A program made the position numbers and the translations under genes. Below, piece after piece: positions 6,116-6,394 of a stretch of 6,394 nt of DNA. This DNA comes from Rhizobiaceae bacterium UBA1291 (GTDB lineage Bacteria; Pseudomonadota; Alphaproteobacteria; Rhizobiales; Rhizobiaceae), in the NCBI GenBank assembly GCA_002307905.1, contig DBUL01000118.1:14439-20832 (forward strand), in the 5' to 3' direction. Position 1 is the stretch's first letter. Every line of letters begins with the position of its first letter. Below the pieces are notes generated by a model. That model was not told the DNA's origin, did not search any database, and saw only the letters and a list, made by a program, of their open reading frames with translations.

Positions 6116-6394
6116 TCCAGACGCTTGCCGCATAGTCACCTCCGCAGGGCCTGCTTATTTCAGGCGCAGTGCTCGGCCGCAGATCACAAACCCGGTGCCA
6201 ATCACGATGTAGAATGGGGCCTTCGGCTATAGACCATGCATCCTCCCCACAATGCGATTCTGGCACCGTTTAGAAGAAGCGTTCAACGCAGCGCACGTAT
6301 CAAGTTGTCAATCGGCCCTTTAATTGCGGGTCTTAGTCAAGCCTGTTTGTCCGTGCCGGGGTCATGGTCAGAGCTGGCTCGGTTTGTCTGAACA
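6116..6394. other. Downstream region without a confident gene
   Basis: After phaG there are 279 bases with no reading frame I can support as a gene. I see no GC-rich hairpin followed by a run of T, so there is no convincing intrinsic terminator; a 5-bp stem at 6149-6165 (GCCTG/CAGGC, 7-base loop) lacks a T tract. The stretch contains an 8-bp inverted repeat (6193-6200 and 6261-6268), TCACCTCC at 6136-6143, and on the minus strand a short hydrophobic reading frame that is interrupted near its start. Possible reasons are ordinary intergenic DNA, remnants of a small gene, or a structured transcript end. Confidence 0.5.
6193..6268. repeat. 8-bp perfect inverted repeat with nested 5-bp arms
   Basis: CGGTGCCA (6193-6200) and TGGCACCG (6261-6268) are perfect inverted copies 60 bases apart. 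Inside them TGGGG (6215-6219) and CCCCA (6245-6249) are also complementary, so a long imperfect stem-loop can be drawn. An 8-bp match at this distance can easily arise by chance, and no T tract follows. The arms are seen; a function is not. Confidence 0.3.

Noticed and set aside
6149..6165. Intrinsic terminator after phaG
   Set aside because: Only a 5-bp stem with a 7-base loop and no following run of T.
6015..6266. 83-codon minus-strand frame crossing the phaG end
   Set aside because: Starts with GTG without a ribosome site, runs through antisense phaG, and has no family features.
6283..6311. Minus-strand promoter with TTGACA (rc of 6306-6311)
   Set aside because: The -35 is perfect, but the hexamer 17 bases on is CGTTGA, which matches a -10 box poorly, and neighbouring spacings are no better.

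Overview
The window carries one complete, tightly packed plus-strand operon for a multisubunit cation/proton antiporter of the Mrp/Pha type (also called Mnh or Sha; CPA3 family). The gene order is phaAB-phaC-phaD-phaE-phaF-phaG. The first gene encodes MrpA and MrpB fused into one polypeptide of up to 1004 residues. That fusion and the six-gene order define group 2 Mrp operons, such as pha of Sinorhizobium meliloti. The fused first gene, the GC-rich coding sequence and the PhaD type point to an alphaproteobacterium, most likely Hyphomicrobiales (rhizobia and relatives). This is inference from family resemblance, not a database match.

Layout: positions 1 to about 95 lie before the conserved part of phaAB and hold a candidate ribosome binding site (81-87) but no convincing promoter. 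phaAB runs to 3023, phaC 3023-3361, phaD 3358-4986, phaE 4990-5466, phaF 5463-5744 and phaG 5741-6115. Neighbouring genes overlap by 1 or 4 bases, except for a 3-base gap between phaD and phaE, so translational coupling is likely. The last 279 bases (6116-6394) hold no confident gene. They contain an 8-bp inverted repeat, a possible broken small membrane-protein reading frame on the minus strand, and no clear intrinsic terminator.

The six proteins are expected to form one inner-membrane complex. PhaAB (NuoL-like plus NuoJ-like plus MrpB) and PhaD (NuoM/NuoN-like) are the two large antiporter-like subunits, PhaC is NuoK-like, and PhaE, PhaF and PhaG complete the cation-handling part. The complex exchanges cytoplasmic K+ and/or Na+ for external H+, supporting pH and salt homeostasis; in S. 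meliloti pha is needed for K+ adaptation at alkaline pH and for nodule invasion. The sequence alone does not fix the ion preference.

The system itself is known and I see no undescribed system here. The points worth a second look are the phaAB start site, the loss of the central ionisable residues in PhaD, the strong Shine-Dalgarno sequence of phaG with a complementary stretch just after the gene, and the minus-strand reading frame downstream.
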